Origin: UBA1952 sp965246905
GTDB taxonomy: Bacteria > Bacteroidota > Bacteroidia > Chitinophagales > Chitinophagaceae
Direction of reading: 5' to 3'
Assembly (NCBI GenBank): GCA_965246905.1
Contig: CBDFFZ010000015.1
Span: 62,001-126,000, forward strand
Length of the DNA: 64,000 nt
Shown here: positions 62,209 through 64,000 of the stretch, piece by piece
How positions within the stretch are numbered: position 1 is the first letter of the stretch
Layout: each line of letters opens with the position of its first letter
Notes under the pieces: generated by a model
Seen by the model: only the letters and a program-made list of their open reading frames with translations
Told to the model about the DNA's origin: nothing
Databases searched by the model: none
Position numbers and translations under genes: made by a program

Positions 62209-62940
62209 TTATCCCCAGCTTTCCCGTGCCTTCAGCATTTTTACCTTATCGCTCTTAGCAGCCAGGCCATTCACAAAACCGTAAAGCATCACTTCGGCAG
62301 GAAGCACTAAAACAGCGATCCAGTCATTACCGGAATAAGCTCCTTGTAACCAATAATAGCTGAGCGCTGAGAAACCGCAAACCGCACCAAGCATTGCCAG
62401 GCCAAATTTTATATACTCTAAAGCCTGTAGCCATCTATGGTAGCCTGCATACCTTTTTTTATCCGCGGGAGTATTTTTAAGTGGCAAGGCACGCTGCGCA
62501 ATGATCCTGAGAAAAACTGCATTCTCTATAGCATCCAGCAGGAAAGCAAGCACCTGGCCAAGAGCCAGTGTAGCGAAGAAATAATGACCCAAAGTACCGA
62601 TATCCGGACGCAGGCTTAGCGAATTGCAAAGTATGAATATACCACCATAGGTAGCGGGCATATAAAGCAAATAATCCGTAATAAGCTGCCAGCGTAAGGC
62701 ACTGATTGCACGCTTGGATTCGTTGCTGTCATTCAGTTGGTCAATGCCTTGCACAAGCATTCGCTGCTCTTCGTAGCTCACCGGAAATTCGAGGTCCATT
62801 ATGGAAAAACGGCGGCGGACCGTACGGCGGACCGAGTAAAAATGGCGGCTCTGCCTGCCCATGATAAACATGGCTACGAGCATTAAACCAAAGCAGACAC
62901 AGAATAAAGTCCATGCATGTGGGATGGGTGCGTAAGTCAT
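62209..62940 (-). CDS. Membrane protein of unknown function
   Basis: 243 residues. Not recognised. Five hydrophobic segments are visible at about 10-28 (WTLFCVCFGLMLVAMFIMG), 88-108, 115-140, 172-195 and 205-225, with a charged cytoplasmic-type stretch at 30-75 (RRTVRRRFSIMDLEFPVSYE). It starts 6 bases after the patatin gene stop, so the two are almost certainly co-transcribed and may work together at a membrane. Confidence 0.8.
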   Translation of the reverse strand: MTYAPIPHAWTLFCVCFGLMLVAMFIMGRQSRHFYSVRRTVRRRFSIMDLEFPVSYEEQRMLVQGIDQLNDSNESKRAISALRWQLITDYLLYMPATYGGIFILCNSLSLRPDIGTLGHYFFATLALGQVLAFLLDAIENAVFLRIIAQRALPLKNTPADKKRYAGYHRWLQALEYIKFGLAMLGAVCGFSALSYYWLQGAYSGNDWIAVLVLPAEVMLYGFVNGLAAKSDKVKMLKARESWG

Positions 62941-62946
62941 GATAGA

Positions 62947-64000
62947 TTATTTTTGGGGTTTGATATCGCCCGCTAAAGGCGCAGCCATCTTAGCCTTTCC
63001 TTCGTTATATACTGTTTTACGTTCCGCCTGAAAATCAATCCAATCGAAGCCGCCTGATGGAGTAAACTCGATTTCAGGACCGAAGGAAGCCTTAGCCGGT
63101 CCATCTTCCATCGGTTCCTGCGTATCTTTTTTTCCAGTAAGGAATGCAGTTGCCGCCTGAACGCCGCGCAGGAATAGTGCCTGTTTCTCTGCAGTTTCCA
63201 TGCCAAAGTTCAGCCAGTTGAAGCCGGCGAGCTTTACAGTCCCAATTCCTTTACGCAGCACTTCATTTTTCTGCTGAAAATCTTTATCGTAATAAAACCG
63301 GATAGTATTGAGCATCCTGCCAAGGTAACTGGCAATGCTCCAGGTTTCGGGATCATCGGGCCTTGCATCGGGATCGCTATCGTCAAGATCTATGCCGAAA
63401 GTAGGTAGGCGGGGCGTACTTACCGAAGGATTGAAAAACAAGCTTAGCGGAAAATTGGAAAGAATGCCGCCATCCACAAACCGCAATTCCGGAGGTGCCT
63501 CACACTGCGGAAACACGGCCTGCCAGGCGGCTGAAACAGACGAATTGTACGGTATGTCGCGCACATAATAAGATTCAAAAAACACCGGGATTGCCATGGA
63601 AGCGCGCACGAAACCGGCAGGATGAATTTTAGCGCTGTTTTCCGCTCCGAAAAGATTGCTCATCCTGGGAAGCTCAAATTTATTCTGTGTTACCAGCTCC
63701 GAAGTAATAAAGACTACATCGCCTGAGAGACCTGTGATTCCCTGTGGGTGAATCGCAGCTTTTTCGGGACGTATCCTCATGCCGGCGGGTAGGAGGCGGG
63801 ATTTGTCGATCAGCTTTTGAGTGGTATCGATTCCATAATTATTAAACTGATCCTTCAGCCAGTTATAGAAAAAATCGCCGGGGTTTACGCCGAAGCCGGC
63901 ATTCTTAAGCCTGCGCAGCAGCGAACTGATATAGGAGCCAGCAATGCTTACCGCCAAAATATAGATGCCGGTAACCACGTACAAGAAGCGGGTAATTAGT
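62947..64000 (-). CDS. Patatin-like phospholipase, C-terminal part (partial)
   Basis: The frame is open to the right edge of the window, so the N-terminus is missing. About 350 residues are visible: a hydrophobic segment (FLYVVTGIYILAVSIAGSYI), then GFVRASMAIPVFFESY and RFVDGGILSNFPLSLF, whose DGG holds the catalytic Asp of the patatin Ser-Asp dyad. The GxSxG nucleophile elbow should lie in the missing part. C-terminal of that is a long region ending AGDIKPQK. It is followed closely by a membrane protein gene. Confidence 0.88.
   Translation of the reverse strand, partial: LITRFLYVVTGIYILAVSIAGSYISSLLRRLKNAGFGVNPGDFFYNWLKDQFNNYGIDTTQKLIDKSRLLPAGMRIRPEKAAIHPQGITGLSGDVVFITSELVTQNKFELPRMSNLFGAENSAKIHPAGFVRASMAIPVFFESYYVRDIPYNSSVSAAWQAVFPQCEAPPELRFVDGGILSNFPLSLFFNPSVSTPRLPTFGIDLDDSDPDARPDDPETWSIASYLGRMLNTIRFYYDKDFQQKNEVLRKGIGTVKLAGFNWLNFGMETAEKQALFLRGVQAATAFLTGKKDTQEPMEDGPAKASFGPEIEFTPSGGFDWIDFQAERKTVYNEGKAKMAAPLAGDIKPQK

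Noticed and set aside
1..64000. tRNA, rRNA, integrase, complete insertion sequence, toxin-antitoxin pair or defence island
   Set aside because: I looked for tRNA cloverleaf landmarks, rRNA, transposase or integrase motifs and typical defence domains on both strands and found none that I could support.

Overview
The window looks like chromosome from a Bacteroidota bacterium, most likely of the Chitinophagaceae type. Several things point there: promoters of the TTG-N19/20-TAnnTTTG kind, almost no Shine-Dalgarno sequences, a type IX secretion (T9SS) C-terminal sorting domain, a MurF-alanine racemase fusion, an OstA-like protein next to an MCE/MlaD protein, an OmpA protein with thrombospondin type 3 repeats, and a free-standing HsdR N-terminal domain protein. 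I see no rRNA, tRNA, CRISPR array, phage, complete insertion sequence or recognisable defence island.

Layout. 1-4.1 kb: lutA-like (partial), ribH, a membrane TPR protein and pdhA on the minus strand, with recF divergent. 4.3-10.4 kb: clpB (minus) and valS (plus), both cut up by one-base indels. 10.4-12.2 kb: a small secreted protein and an M16 peptidase. 12.3-25.3 kb: two tandem giant T9SS surface proteins (2495 and 1726 aa) that end in an apparently identical 868-residue, 2.67-kb segment but have quite different N-terminal halves. 25.8-41.6 kb: lpxB, mutL, priA, mnmD, an HsdR_N protein, an S41 protease, an N-acetylglucosamine kinase-like protein, an OmpA protein, a polyprenyl synthase and pbpC. 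41.8-47.9 kb: a FadN-like beta-oxidation protein, murF-alr and scpB. 48-49.9 kb: a small AT-rich stretch with two unknown secreted proteins and an XRE regulator. 50-64 kb: an M28 peptidase, an unknown secreted protein, arsC with an ORF6N protein, scoAB, a DUF2461 protein, lysC, an OstA-like protein, mlaD, an exonuclease/GIY-YIG fusion, an unknown membrane protein and a patatin (partial).

Functional themes are cell envelope assembly (lpxB, OstA-like, MlaD, pbpC, murF-alr, OmpA, N-acetylglucosamine kinase), DNA maintenance (recF, mutL, priA, scpB, exonuclease) and acyl-CoA/ketone metabolism (FadN-like, scoAB). 

The most interesting material is repetitive. (1) The surface-protein pair shares a constant 3' half with swapped 5' halves, which suggests gene conversion and N-terminal diversification. 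(2) Palindromic or short-period elements sit inside coding sequences (two in valS, one in the FadN-like gene, one in the OstA-like gene), and relatives of two of them lie between genes in the same window. (3) Several families of intergenic palindromes and degenerate dispersed elements occur, plus a 43-bp tandem repeat. (4) The MutL endonuclease motif looks degenerate. The indels in clpB and valS are more likely a local sequence-quality problem than true decay.
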